Part shown: positions 1 to 6,661 of the stretch, piece after piece
Numbering within the stretch: position 1 is the stretch's first letter
Layout: each line of letters opens with the position of its first letter
DNA from: Deltaproteobacteria bacterium
GTDB lineage: Bacteria > Desulfobacterota > UBA8473
Direction of reading: 5' to 3'
Assembly (NCBI GenBank): GCA_030623035.1
Contig: JAUXFK010000034.1
Location: 1-16,072, forward strand
Length of the DNA stretch: 16,072 bases
Position numbers and translations under genes: made by a program
Notes under the pieces: generated by a model
The model's database searches: none
Seen by the model: the letters and a program-made list of their open reading frames with translations, nothing else
Told to the model about the DNA's origin: nothing

Positions 1-28
1 ATGTTGATAAGCATTTGGAATAATACAT
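1..28 (-). CDS. Possible 5' end of a divergent gene, cut by the window edge
   Basis: Read on the minus strand, a GGGGAG Shine-Dalgarno-like sequence (positions 37-42) lies 8 nt before an ATG at 28-26 that opens a frame reading MYYSKCLST up to the window edge. An alternative ATG at 36-34 in another frame would have almost no spacing from the ribosome site. Only nine residues are visible, so no function can be given. If real, the gene is divergent from the acyl-CoA operon and the roughly 219 nt between them would hold both promoters. Confidence 0.3.
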
Positions 29-247
29 ATGTTCATCTCCCCTTAAAGTTAGTAATTGGCGGTCGAAAACAGGTGAATCTGAATGGCCGGTTGTGGCTAA
101 GTGTACTTGAATCTATAGGTCAGCCATCTTTTAAGGATTGAGGAAGAATGAATGTATGAATTTTTACTTGAAGGACATGAGATATTTTGTAAAAGGGGTC
201 TTGGTTGAATAAAATCAGAAACATAGATATTCAATAAGGAGGATAAG

Positions 248-1039
248 ATGGCTGAAGAGAGTATTTTGTTAAAAAAAGACGGGCATATTGCTACGATAAC
301 CTTAAACCGTCCGGAAAAGCTAAATGCACTGGATTGGCCTGCTCAGAGGTTATTCGGGCAAAAACTAGATGAAGTCTCAGAGGACAGCGAGATAAGGGTT
401 TTGATCATCACAGGTGAGGGGAGGGCCTTTTGCGCCGGCGGTGATGTAAGCGCCCAGAAGGCCAGGATAGGAATGAACATAGCCGAAAAGAGAGCAGGTG
501 GCAAAATGCTCGCAAAGAACCCTCTGAAGATCAGGAAGATGTCGATCCCGGTGATCGCAATGGTAAACGGTGTTGCGGTTGGTGCAGGCTGTAACCTGGC
601 TCTGGCTTGCGATATTATCATTGCTTCGGAAAAGGCGAGGTTCAGTCAGGCATTTGTCAAGATTGGCCTTGTGCAGGACTACGGTGGAAGTTATCTGTTA
701 TCCCGGCTGGTAGGCACAAAAAAGGCCTGTGAGCTTGTATTTACAGGTGACATGATAGATGCAAAAGAGGCATTTCGCATCGGGATGGTTAACAGGGTAG
801 TTCCAGCAGACGAGCTGGAAAGTACCACAATGGAGATGGCCGATAAGATAGCCGGCAGGGCACCCATAGCAGTAAGCATTGCCAAGCGTTCTATTTATGA
901 TGGCTTTGAAATATTTGATCTGGAGGATGCTTTAGAATATGAGTTGTATACCCAGGGTTTTTGTACCAGTACTGAAGACCATAGAGAAGGTACTACGGCT
1001 TTTTTAGAAAAACGAGAACCGAAGTTCAAGGGGATGTGA
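248..1039 (+). CDS. Enoyl-CoA hydratase/isomerase family protein, PaaG-like isomerase probable
   Basis: Crotonase-fold protein of 263 aa, the normal length for the family. It shows the substrate-entry motif NRPEKLNAL (about 20-28), the oxyanion-hole segment RAFCAGGDV (59-67) and the second segment NGVAVGAGCNLALACD (107-122). The two glutamates used by true hydratases are absent: Asn116 and Phe136 occupy those places. Asp144 in GLVQDYGG sits where PaaG-type isomerases carry their catalytic Asp, so double-bond isomerisation is more likely than hydration (inference). The start is supported by AAGGAGG at about 236-242. It is the first gene of the operon, and its stop overlaps the open frame leading into the next gene. 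A weak promoter candidate (TTGTGG at 91, TATAGG at 114, 17 nt apart) lies upstream, but I would not rely on it. Confidence 0.9.
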   Translation: MAEESILLKKDGHIATITLNRPEKLNALDWPAQRLFGQKLDEVSEDSEIRVLIITGEGRAFCAGGDVSAQKARIGMNIAEKRAGGKMLAKNPLKIRKMSIPVIAMVNGVAVGAGCNLALACDIIIASEKARFSQAFVKIGLVQDYGGSYLLSRLVGTKKACELVFTGDMIDAKEAFRIGMVNRVVPADELESTTMEMADKIAGRAPIAVSIAKRSIYDGFEIFDLEDALEYELYTQGFCTSTEDHREGTTAFLEKREPKFKGM

Positions 1040-1046
1040 TATCATT

Positions 1047-1051
1047 GGAGG
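1047..1051 (+). promoter_or_regulatory. Ribosome-binding site that fixes the start of the first acyl-CoA dehydrogenase
   Basis: GGAGG ends 5 nt before the ATG at 1057. The longer reading from a GTG at 1036 would add seven residues, would place this site inside the gene, and has no comparable site of its own. The family N-terminus (MDFDLSEEH) also begins at 1057. Confidence 0.75.
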
Positions 1052-1056
1052 TAAAG

Positions 1057-2193
1057 ATGGATTTTGATTTGAGTGAAGAGCATAAGATATTTCAAAATAC
1101 GGCTGCCCAGTTTGCACAAAAGGAGATTGCCCCTTTAGGGGCAGAGTACGATGAGAAAGAGGAGTATCCTCGGTGGATTTTCAAGAGGGCAGGTGAATTG
1201 GGTTTCTTGGGGATACCCTATCCGGAAAAGTACGGAGGTACAGGGCCTGATACCATTGCCCTTTGTATATTTGTAGAGGAGGCTTCAAGGGCAGATGCCG
1301 GCATCGGTGCTGGTTTGGTAGTGCAGAACACTGTCGGCACTTCTCCGCTATACAGCTTCGGTTCAGAGGAGATCAAACAGAAGTATCTTGTTCCGGCCAT
1401 AAAAGGGGATTTCGTTGGGTGTTTCTGCTTGACCGAACCCAATGTAGGGTCTGATGTTTCTTCTGTTGAAACGATGGCAAAGGAGGATGGTGACAGATAT
1501 ATTCTAAATGGTTCAAAACTCTTTGTGTCCAATGGCCTTATGGCTGACTATGCAATTGTAGCGGCAAGGACAGAGAAAGACAAGGGGCATAAGGGGGTCA
1601 CCCTCTTTTTAATGGAGACCAATTCTGCGGGTCTTACCAGAAGGGGGTTGAAGAAATTGGGGATTCGTGCCCAGGACATAGCAGAGTTTGTCTTTGAGGA
1701 TTGTCAGGTTCCAAAGAATAGTATTTTAGGTGAAAAAGGGCAGGGGTTTTACCACCTTATGGCCACAGTTCAGAAGACCCGGATTGTTGTAGGGTCTGCG
1801 AGTGTCGGCCTGGCCAGAGCCGCATTTGAGGCTGCCTTGAGATATGCAAAGGAAAGGAACCAGTTCGGTCAGCCAATAGGCAAGTTTCAGGCTATTCAAT
1901 TCAAGCTTGCGGATATGGCTATGGAAATCGAGCTGGCATCCCTTATGACGTATAAGGCAGCATGGTTGAATGACAAAGGAGAGAAATGCATTAAAGAGGC
2001 ATCAATGGCAAAACTCTATGCCTCTGAGATGGTAAATCGGGTTGCTTACAATGCCTTGCAGATACATGGAGGATATGGTTACATGAGGGAATATCCCATG
2101 GAACGATACTTCAGGGATGCAAGGATAATGGAAATATTTGAAGGCACGTCGGAGATTCAGAGGGTAATTATAGCCAGACAATTAGGTCTCTAA
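1057..2193 (+). CDS. Acyl-CoA dehydrogenase with the canonical Glu base
   Basis: FAD-dependent acyl-CoA dehydrogenase of 378 aa from the preferred ATG (385 aa from GTG 1036). It oxidises an acyl-CoA to the 2,3-enoyl-CoA and passes electrons to ETF. All three ACAD regions are present: helical N-terminus (MDFDLSEEHKIF), central beta domain with the FAD/substrate signature CLTEPNVGSD, and helical C-terminus with RNQFGQPIGKFQAIQFKLADM, QIHGGYGYMREYPMERYFRDA and FEGTSEIQRVIIARQL. The Glu in FEGTSEIQ (residue 362, codon 2140-2142) is the usual general base of short/medium-chain ACADs. It differs clearly from the two ACADs downstream, which have Asp there. The substrate is unknown. It sits between the two crotonase-fold genes of the operon. 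Confidence 0.95.
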   Translation: MDFDLSEEHKIFQNTAAQFAQKEIAPLGAEYDEKEEYPRWIFKRAGELGFLGIPYPEKYGGTGPDTIALCIFVEEASRADAGIGAGLVVQNTVGTSPLYSFGSEEIKQKYLVPAIKGDFVGCFCLTEPNVGSDVSSVETMAKEDGDRYILNGSKLFVSNGLMADYAIVAARTEKDKGHKGVTLFLMETNSAGLTRRGLKKLGIRAQDIAEFVFEDCQVPKNSILGEKGQGFYHLMATVQKTRIVVGSASVGLARAAFEAALRYAKERNQFGQPIGKFQAIQFKLADMAMEIELASLMTYKAAWLNDKGEKCIKEASMAKLYASEMVNRVAYNALQIHGGYGYMREYPMERYFRDARIMEIFEGTSEIQRVIIARQLGL

Positions 2194-2195
2194 TT
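2180..2195 (+). repeat. Perfect short inverted repeat over a stop codon
   Basis: AATTAG (2180-2185), loop GTCT, CTAATT (2190-2195), a 6-bp AT-rich stem that includes the TAA stop of the first acyl-CoA dehydrogenase. No T-run follows, so it is not a standard terminator. Similar repeats cover two other stop codons in the window. Confidence 0.4.
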
Positions 2196-2220
2196 ACAAA
2201 TATCAAACATCTACATATGG

Positions 2221-2235
2221 CCGCCAGAAGGGCGG
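2221..2235 (+). repeat. GC-rich intercistronic stem-loop
   Basis: CCGCC (2221-2225), loop AGAAG, GGCGG (2231-2235) in the 66-nt gap between acyl-CoA dehydrogenase 1 and enoyl-CoA hydratase 2. There is no U-tract. It could affect mRNA processing or stability inside the operon, or be chance. It stands out only because the flanks are AT-rich. Confidence 0.35.
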
Positions 2236-2259
2236 AAAGTTGAACTAGGAGGGATTTTT

Positions 2260-3024
2260 ATGGATTTAAAGGTGGTTTTGTATGAAAAGAGGGATGGAAT
2301 TGCAATCGTAACGATGAATTATCCGCAGAGATTAAACGCTTTGAGCGATCAACTCCGCAATGATCTGATGATGGCATATGAAGAGGCTCTCAATGATAAG
2401 GAGATAGGGGCCGTTGTTCTGACAGGGACGGATAGGGCATTTTGCGCTGGGGCGGACATAAGCGGTTTTAAGTTCGATACACCGTCTATCAGGAAATTTA
2501 TGAGGGGGGTTATGCATTTCCTGGCTTACCTGGAGAAGTATCCGAAGCCGGTTATTTCTGCTGTGAATGGTCTTGCCTTGGGTGGAGGGTTGGAGATTGC
2601 AATATCTTCGGATATCATTATTGCCTCTGAGAAGGCGAGATTCGGCGTGCCGGAGGCAGCAATCGGTCTGGCCCCTGGTTTTGCGATTATCAGGTTGCAT
2701 CAGATTGTGGGCCGGGCAAAGTCAAAGGAGCTTGCCATGACCTGTGATCAGATATCTGCTGATGAAGCATTAAGGATTGGGTTGATCAACAGAGTCGTAC
2801 CCCATGAAGACCTTATGGATGCCTCTATGGAGATGGCAAAAAAGATCATCTCAAAAGCCCCATTGGCAATAGAGCTAATTAAATCATCGGTTAACAGAGA
2901 CCTTCATGGAGAAGAGTTGACTTACGCGATGGACGCTATGTCTGGGCTTTTTAAGACAGATGATGTAAAAGAGGGTATGGATGCATTTCTGAATAAGAGG
3001 AAGCCTGTATTTAAAGGACTGTAA
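2260..3024 (+). CDS. Enoyl-CoA hydratase (crotonase), catalytic glutamates intact
   Basis: Crotonase-fold protein of 254 aa predicted to add water to 2-enoyl-CoA. The oxyanion-hole segment is RAFCAGADISGF (59-70), the second segment NGLALGGGLEIAISSD (103-118). Both hydratase glutamates are visible: Glu112 (GGGLE) and Glu132 (FGVPE). This contrasts with the first crotonase of the same operon, which lacks both, so the two are probably not redundant. The start at 2260 is preceded by AGGAGGG. Its C-terminal DAFLNKRKPVFKGL resembles the end of the first crotonase (AFLEKREPKFKGM), as is common in the family. The natural partners, a 3-hydroxyacyl-CoA dehydrogenase and a thiolase, are not in the window. 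Confidence 0.93.
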   Translation: MDLKVVLYEKRDGIAIVTMNYPQRLNALSDQLRNDLMMAYEEALNDKEIGAVVLTGTDRAFCAGADISGFKFDTPSIRKFMRGVMHFLAYLEKYPKPVISAVNGLALGGGLEIAISSDIIIASEKARFGVPEAAIGLAPGFAIIRLHQIVGRAKSKELAMTCDQISADEALRIGLINRVVPHEDLMDASMEMAKKIISKAPLAIELIKSSVNRDLHGEELTYAMDAMSGLFKTDDVKEGMDAFLNKRKPVFKGL

Positions 3025-3097
3025 TTAGAAATATCCATCCGAACCAGGCTGGAAGTAAGCATAGTTGAAATTAATAGGAGTTTAAGGAGGCAGGTTA

Positions 3098-4255
3098 ATG
3101 AGTCATTTTACTGAAGAGCAGAAGATGATGCAACAGATGGTGAGGAGGTTGGTAAATGAGAAGGTAGCTCCTAGAGCAGCGGAGATTGATGAGACGGATG
3201 AGTTCCCATGGGATATTGTTAAGGTGTTCGGTGAAAATGGGCTTTTGAATTTGGTTTTACCGGAGGAGTACGGTGGTGTGAATGCCAATAATACCACACT
3301 GTGTATAGTTATAGAAGAGATTGCAAAGGTCTCTCCTGCGTGTGGTCTGACAGTATTTACAACCCAGGCACTACAGAATGTACTGGTAAGAGGTGGCAAT
3401 GATGAACAGAAGAAAAGATTCTATCCTAAATTTGAATCTGGAGACAAGATCTGCGCCTTTGTGCTCACCGAACCCAATGCCGGCTCGGATGCAGGATCCA
3501 TTCAAACCAGGGCCATTTTGGATGGTGGTAACTATATATTCAATGGGAATAAGAACTTTATTACCACTGGAGAGGTAGCGGATTATTATCTGGTCTTTGC
3601 GATGACACAACCGGGTAAGAGGGCCAAAGGTATGAGTGCCTTCATTGTGGAAAAAGGCACGGAAGGTTTCAGCTTTGGCAAGAAAGAGAATAAAATGGGT
3701 CTCAGGGGAAGCCCCACCGTAGAACTGATCTTTGAGGATGCAAAGGTCCCAAAAGAAAACCTGTTGGGAGAAGAAGGACAGGGATGGAAGATTCTCACAG
3801 AATATGGAAACCTGATGAGGACATGGGGAGCAGCCTCCACATCCCTCGGAATTGCTGAGGGGGCACTTGCGTATGCAACTGGATATGCGAAAGAAAGGAC
3901 TCAGTTTGGAAAGCCGATTGCCGCTTTCCAGGCGATTCAGTTTATGCTGGCCGATATGGCGATACTCACGGAGGCTTCTAAGTCTTTAATCTTAAAGGCC
4001 TCATGGACCATAGATAAAGAGACGGAGCCCTTTTTTAAGATCGAGCCGATGGTATCTATGGCAAAATGTTTTACCACAGATACTGCGATGAAGGTGACGA
4101 CTGATGCAGTGCAGATATTGGGAGGCTATGGGTATACAAAGGAGTATCCTGTAGAGAGGATGATGCGGGATGCAAAGGGTGTTCAGATATTTGATGGTAC
4201 GAACCAGATCCAAAGGGTGATTATAGCGAGGAATTTGATCGGGAAACTCAAATAG
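3098..4255 (+). CDS. Acyl-CoA dehydrogenase with Asp in place of the catalytic Glu (first of a tandem pair)
   Basis: Complete 385-aa ACAD: helical N-terminus (FTEEQKMMQQMVRRL), ALPEEYGG-like LVLPEEYGGV (52-61), FAD/substrate signature FVLTEPNAGSDAGS (121-134), RTQFGKPIAAFQAIQFMLADMA, QILGGYGYTKEYPVERMMRDA and C-terminal IFDGTNQIQRVIIARNL. The residue aligned with the usual base Glu is Asp366 (codon 4193-4195). The alternative base used by isovaleryl-CoA dehydrogenase, in the helix before TSLG, aligns with Arg rather than Glu, so Asp366 may itself act, or the substrate chemistry differs. The start is backed by TTAAGGAGG. The next gene is a close paralogue 22 nt away, which allows for a heteromeric enzyme. 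Oxidation of an acyl-CoA is likely; the substrate is unknown. Confidence 0.93.
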   Translation: MSHFTEEQKMMQQMVRRLVNEKVAPRAAEIDETDEFPWDIVKVFGENGLLNLVLPEEYGGVNANNTTLCIVIEEIAKVSPACGLTVFTTQALQNVLVRGGNDEQKKRFYPKFESGDKICAFVLTEPNAGSDAGSIQTRAILDGGNYIFNGNKNFITTGEVADYYLVFAMTQPGKRAKGMSAFIVEKGTEGFSFGKKENKMGLRGSPTVELIFEDAKVPKENLLGEEGQGWKILTEYGNLMRTWGAASTSLGIAEGALAYATGYAKERTQFGKPIAAFQAIQFMLADMAILTEASKSLILKASWTIDKETEPFFKIEPMVSMAKCFTTDTAMKVTTDAVQILGGYGYTKEYPVERMMRDAKGVQIFDGTNQIQRVIIARNLIGKLK

Positions 4256-4277
4256 CAGATATGGGGGTATCACTGGA

Positions 4278-5444
4278 ATGTTTAATTTGACAGAAGAACA
4301 GATAATGATTCGAGATATGGTAAGAAAGATCGCAAAGCAAAAGATTGAACCGAGAGCGGCTGAGATCGATGAAACGGATGAGTTCCCTATGGATTATGTG
4401 GAGGTCTATAAAGAGAACAGATTGTTTAAGATGGTTCTCCCTGAAGAGTATGGGGGTATCGATGCAAATACGGCAACACTTTGCATCATTGTTGAGGAGC
4501 TTGCTAAGGCATATGCTTCTGCACCACAGATGTTGATTACTACAGGGGCTGTTTTACAGGTATTATTAAAGGCAGCCACTGAAGCGCAACAAAAGAGACT
4601 CTTCAAGAGGCTGGAACAGGGTACCCAGACATGCTCTTTTGCCTTGACAGAGCCAAACCACGGTTCTGATGCCGGTTCTCTTCAGACAAAGGCGGTTTTA
4701 GATGGTGACCATTATATTATAAACGGCTCAAAGGCCTTTATAACTACAGGAGAGGTCGCGGAACTCCACCTGGTTTTTGTAAGGACCGGGGCAGAGAGGA
4801 CAAAGGGTATCAGTGTAATTATGGTGGATAAGAACACACCAGGTTTTCGAGTTGGAAAGAAAGAGCATAAGATGGGTTTTGCCGGTACTGGAACCGTTGA
4901 ACTGATATTTGAAGATGCAAAGGTACATAAAGAAAATCTGATTGGAGAGGTGAATGAAGGATGGAGCCTCTTATTGAATATCGCCAATATGATGCGTGCC
5001 TGGGGAGCGGCATGTACCGCGTTAGGGAATGCCCAGGGTGCCCTCGATTACGTTGTAGAGTATGCCAAACAGAGATTTCAATTTGGAAAGCCGATAGCCG
5101 GTTTTCAGGCAGTCCAGTTTATGCTCGCAGACATGGCAATCTTGATAGAGAGCGCAAGATCTTTGATTTACAGAATTGCATATATCATGGATACAAACAC
5201 AGAGACCTTTAAGAATATTGAGAGCCTTGTGTGTATGTGTAAGGCGCATGCCGCTGATGTGGGGATGAAGGTAACTACAGATGCGGTTCAAATAATGGGT
5301 GGTTATGGATATATAAAGGAATATCCAATAGAAAGAAGGATGAGGGATGCGAAGTCGGTTCAGATATACGATGGTACGAATCAAATTCAAAGAGTAGTTA
5401 TTGCCAGGAATATGTTGATGCAGCCTTTGTTTTTAAAGGGGTGA
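4278..5444 (+). CDS. Acyl-CoA dehydrogenase with Asp in place of the catalytic Glu (second of a tandem pair)
   Basis: Complete 388-aa ACAD, by eye well over half identical to the preceding gene and sharing long blocks such as PRAAEIDETDEFP and VELIFEDAKV. The signature is FALTEPNHGSDAGS (121-134) and the C-terminus IYDGTNQIQRVVIARN, with Asp365 (codon 5370-5372) at the general-base position. The pair looks like a tandem duplication that has diverged, most strongly at about residues 80-110, which include part of the expected acyl pocket: SPACGLTVFTTQAL in the first copy, YASAPQMLITTGAV in the second. This suggests two substrates or two subunits of one enzyme. The gap to the preceding gene is 22 nt, so it is co-transcribed. 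The ribosome site is weak (GGGGGT about 11 nt upstream). Confidence 0.93.
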   Translation: MFNLTEEQIMIRDMVRKIAKQKIEPRAAEIDETDEFPMDYVEVYKENRLFKMVLPEEYGGIDANTATLCIIVEELAKAYASAPQMLITTGAVLQVLLKAATEAQQKRLFKRLEQGTQTCSFALTEPNHGSDAGSLQTKAVLDGDHYIINGSKAFITTGEVAELHLVFVRTGAERTKGISVIMVDKNTPGFRVGKKEHKMGFAGTGTVELIFEDAKVHKENLIGEVNEGWSLLLNIANMMRAWGAACTALGNAQGALDYVVEYAKQRFQFGKPIAGFQAVQFMLADMAILIESARSLIYRIAYIMDTNTETFKNIESLVCMCKAHAADVGMKVTTDAVQIMGGYGYIKEYPIERRMRDAKSVQIYDGTNQIQRVVIARNMLMQPLFLKG

Positions 5445-5477
5445 AGGTGATGATGCTAAATAGAGGGAGGTCTGTGC

Positions 5478-5882
5478 ATGGAGCTTGATAGAAAGATAAG
5501 GGTTGTTATGGCAAAGGTCAGTTTGGACGGCCATGATAGAGGGATAAAGGTAGTAACAAGGGCACTTAGAGATGCGGGCATGGAAGTAATATATATGGGG
5601 GCGTTTCAGACTCCTGAAAGGGTTGTAACGACAGCTATTGAAGAGGACGCGGATGTCATTGGGCTGAGTTTTCTTTCCGGTGAACAGCTCTCTCATACCC
5701 CAAAGGTTATAAATCTTTTAAGGGAGAAAAACATAACGGATATCCTGGTACTCATTGGGGGGGTATTTCCCAGGCAGGATATCCCTAAGCTTAAAGAGAT
5801 GGGGGTTGATGAAATTTTTATCTCAGGCCATTCAATGGATGAGATTGCAGGTTATATTCGTGAAAATGTCCGAAAGAAATAG
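5478..5882 (+). CDS. Cobalamin-binding small subunit of an acyl-CoA mutase
   Basis: Single-domain 134-aa protein matching the B12-binding (C-terminal) domain of methylmalonyl-CoA mutase-type enzymes. The base-off/His-on motif is complete: D17-G-H19-D-R-G22, then 41 residues to S64-F-L66, then 27 residues to G94-G95. Such proteins pair with a separate catalytic TIM-barrel subunit in two-subunit mutases (archaeal-type methylmalonyl-CoA mutase, 2-hydroxyisobutyryl-CoA mutase). No catalytic subunit gene is in the window, and the next gene is convergent. The start at 5478 follows GAGGGAGG. It ends the six-gene operon, 33 nt after the last ACAD, implying a carbon-skeleton rearrangement linked to that pathway. 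The 65 nt to the convergent gene contain no obvious terminator. Confidence 0.92.
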   Translation: MELDRKIRVVMAKVSLDGHDRGIKVVTRALRDAGMEVIYMGAFQTPERVVTTAIEEDADVIGLSFLSGEQLSHTPKVINLLREKNITDILVLIGGVFPRQDIPKLKEMGVDEIFISGHSMDEIAGYIRENVRKK

Positions 5883-5947
5883 GCAGATTCCCTCATTAGT
5901 GTCCATCGAGAAATGGGCAATTTTGTTCAAGGTCAAGGGAGGGGACT

Positions 5948-6661
5948 TTAATATTTATGATTTGTTTTTTTTGTATATATAACGATGCTTTTGGGAAAGA
6001 AGGAATTGAGCACCCTTTCTGCTTTGCCCATCAGTTTTGACTCGATAGAAGCCACAAGAAATTTCCGATACATGGCGGGTATCAGAGCCGATTCCTTGTT
6101 AAGGCCGAATAAGCATCGAAGCATCCAATATACAGAGTGGAAAGCATGCTCGAAGCGAATTGAGTATATCTCAAGATCGTTCTTCCGCAACGCATCGACC
6201 AGTCTCTTTGGGACGTATTTTCTGACGTGGCCTCCAGGAGTGTTAAAGTATTCTTTGGATAACTTTCCATAAAGGGCCTCTGTAAAGTAAGTGGGAACAG
6301 TAACAGCCATTTCTCCATCTTCCTTGAGTACCCTTACAAGCTCCTTTATTCCGTTATTGTCATCGTTTAGGTGTTCCAGGACCTCTGAACATATTATTTT
6401 ATCGAAGGTATTGTCATTAAAAGGGAGGTTTTCTGCGTCTCCCTCAAGAACGTAACCGAATCCAACCGTCTGTCCTTCTATGCCCATCAGGTTGAACATA
6501 TATTCGACTTTTTGCAGGTTCTGGTATTCTATGTCCATTGCAAAGATAGAACATTCGACTCTTTTGCTTAATTCAAGCGCATGTCTTCCTTCACCACAAC
6601 CCGCATCAAGGACAAATTCTTTGGGATAAACCTGGAAGATATCGTAATTAACGGTAAGCAT
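5948..6661 (-). CDS. Class I SAM-dependent methyltransferase
   Basis: 237-aa methyltransferase. Motif I is VLDAGCGEGRHALEL (17-31), the acidic residue ending strand 2 is in FAMD (Asp43), and the post-I segment GDAENLPFNDNTFDKIICSEVLEHL is typical of the Methyltransf_11 group. The C-terminal half (YFNTPGGHVRKY and a hydrophobic HSVYWMLRCLFGL) may shape the acceptor site. Its start overlaps the end of the glycosyltransferase by 14 nt, with AAGAGG 6 nt before the ATG, so the two are translated together and probably act on the same glycan or lipid-linked acceptor (inference). The acceptor is unknown. An N-terminus lacking a long leader suggests a cytoplasmic enzyme. Confidence 0.9.
   Translation of the reverse strand: MLTVNYDIFQVYPKEFVLDAGCGEGRHALELSKRVECSIFAMDIEYQNLQKVEYMFNLMGIEGQTVGFGYVLEGDAENLPFNDNTFDKIICSEVLEHLNDDNNGIKELVRVLKEDGEMAVTVPTYFTEALYGKLSKEYFNTPGGHVRKYVPKRLVDALRKNDLEIYSIRFEHAFHSVYWMLRCLFGLNKESALIPAMYRKFLVASIESKLMGKAERVLNSFFPKSIVIYTKKTNHKY

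Noticed and set aside
201..229. TTGGTT-17-TAGATA as promoter of the acyl-CoA operon
   Set aside because: Both boxes match only 3/6 and transcription would begin at the ribosome-binding site.
1218..1532. 104-aa minus-strand frame opposite the first acyl-CoA dehydrogenase (and similar frames opposite the other operon genes)
   Set aside because: Shadows of well-conserved genes on the other strand, with no family resemblance and no independent translation signal.
2221..2235. CCGCC/GGCGG stem as an internal terminator
   Set aside because: Only 5 bp and not followed by a T-run; the next gene has its own good ribosome site and appears to belong to the same operon.
3098..5444. Identification of the tandem ACADs as cyclohex-1-ene-carboxyl-CoA dehydrogenase
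   Set aside because: That enzyme is described as using an Asp near residue 91 as base. Neither copy has an acidic residue there (Ala and neighbouring Thr/Gln/Gly), so the assignment is not supported.
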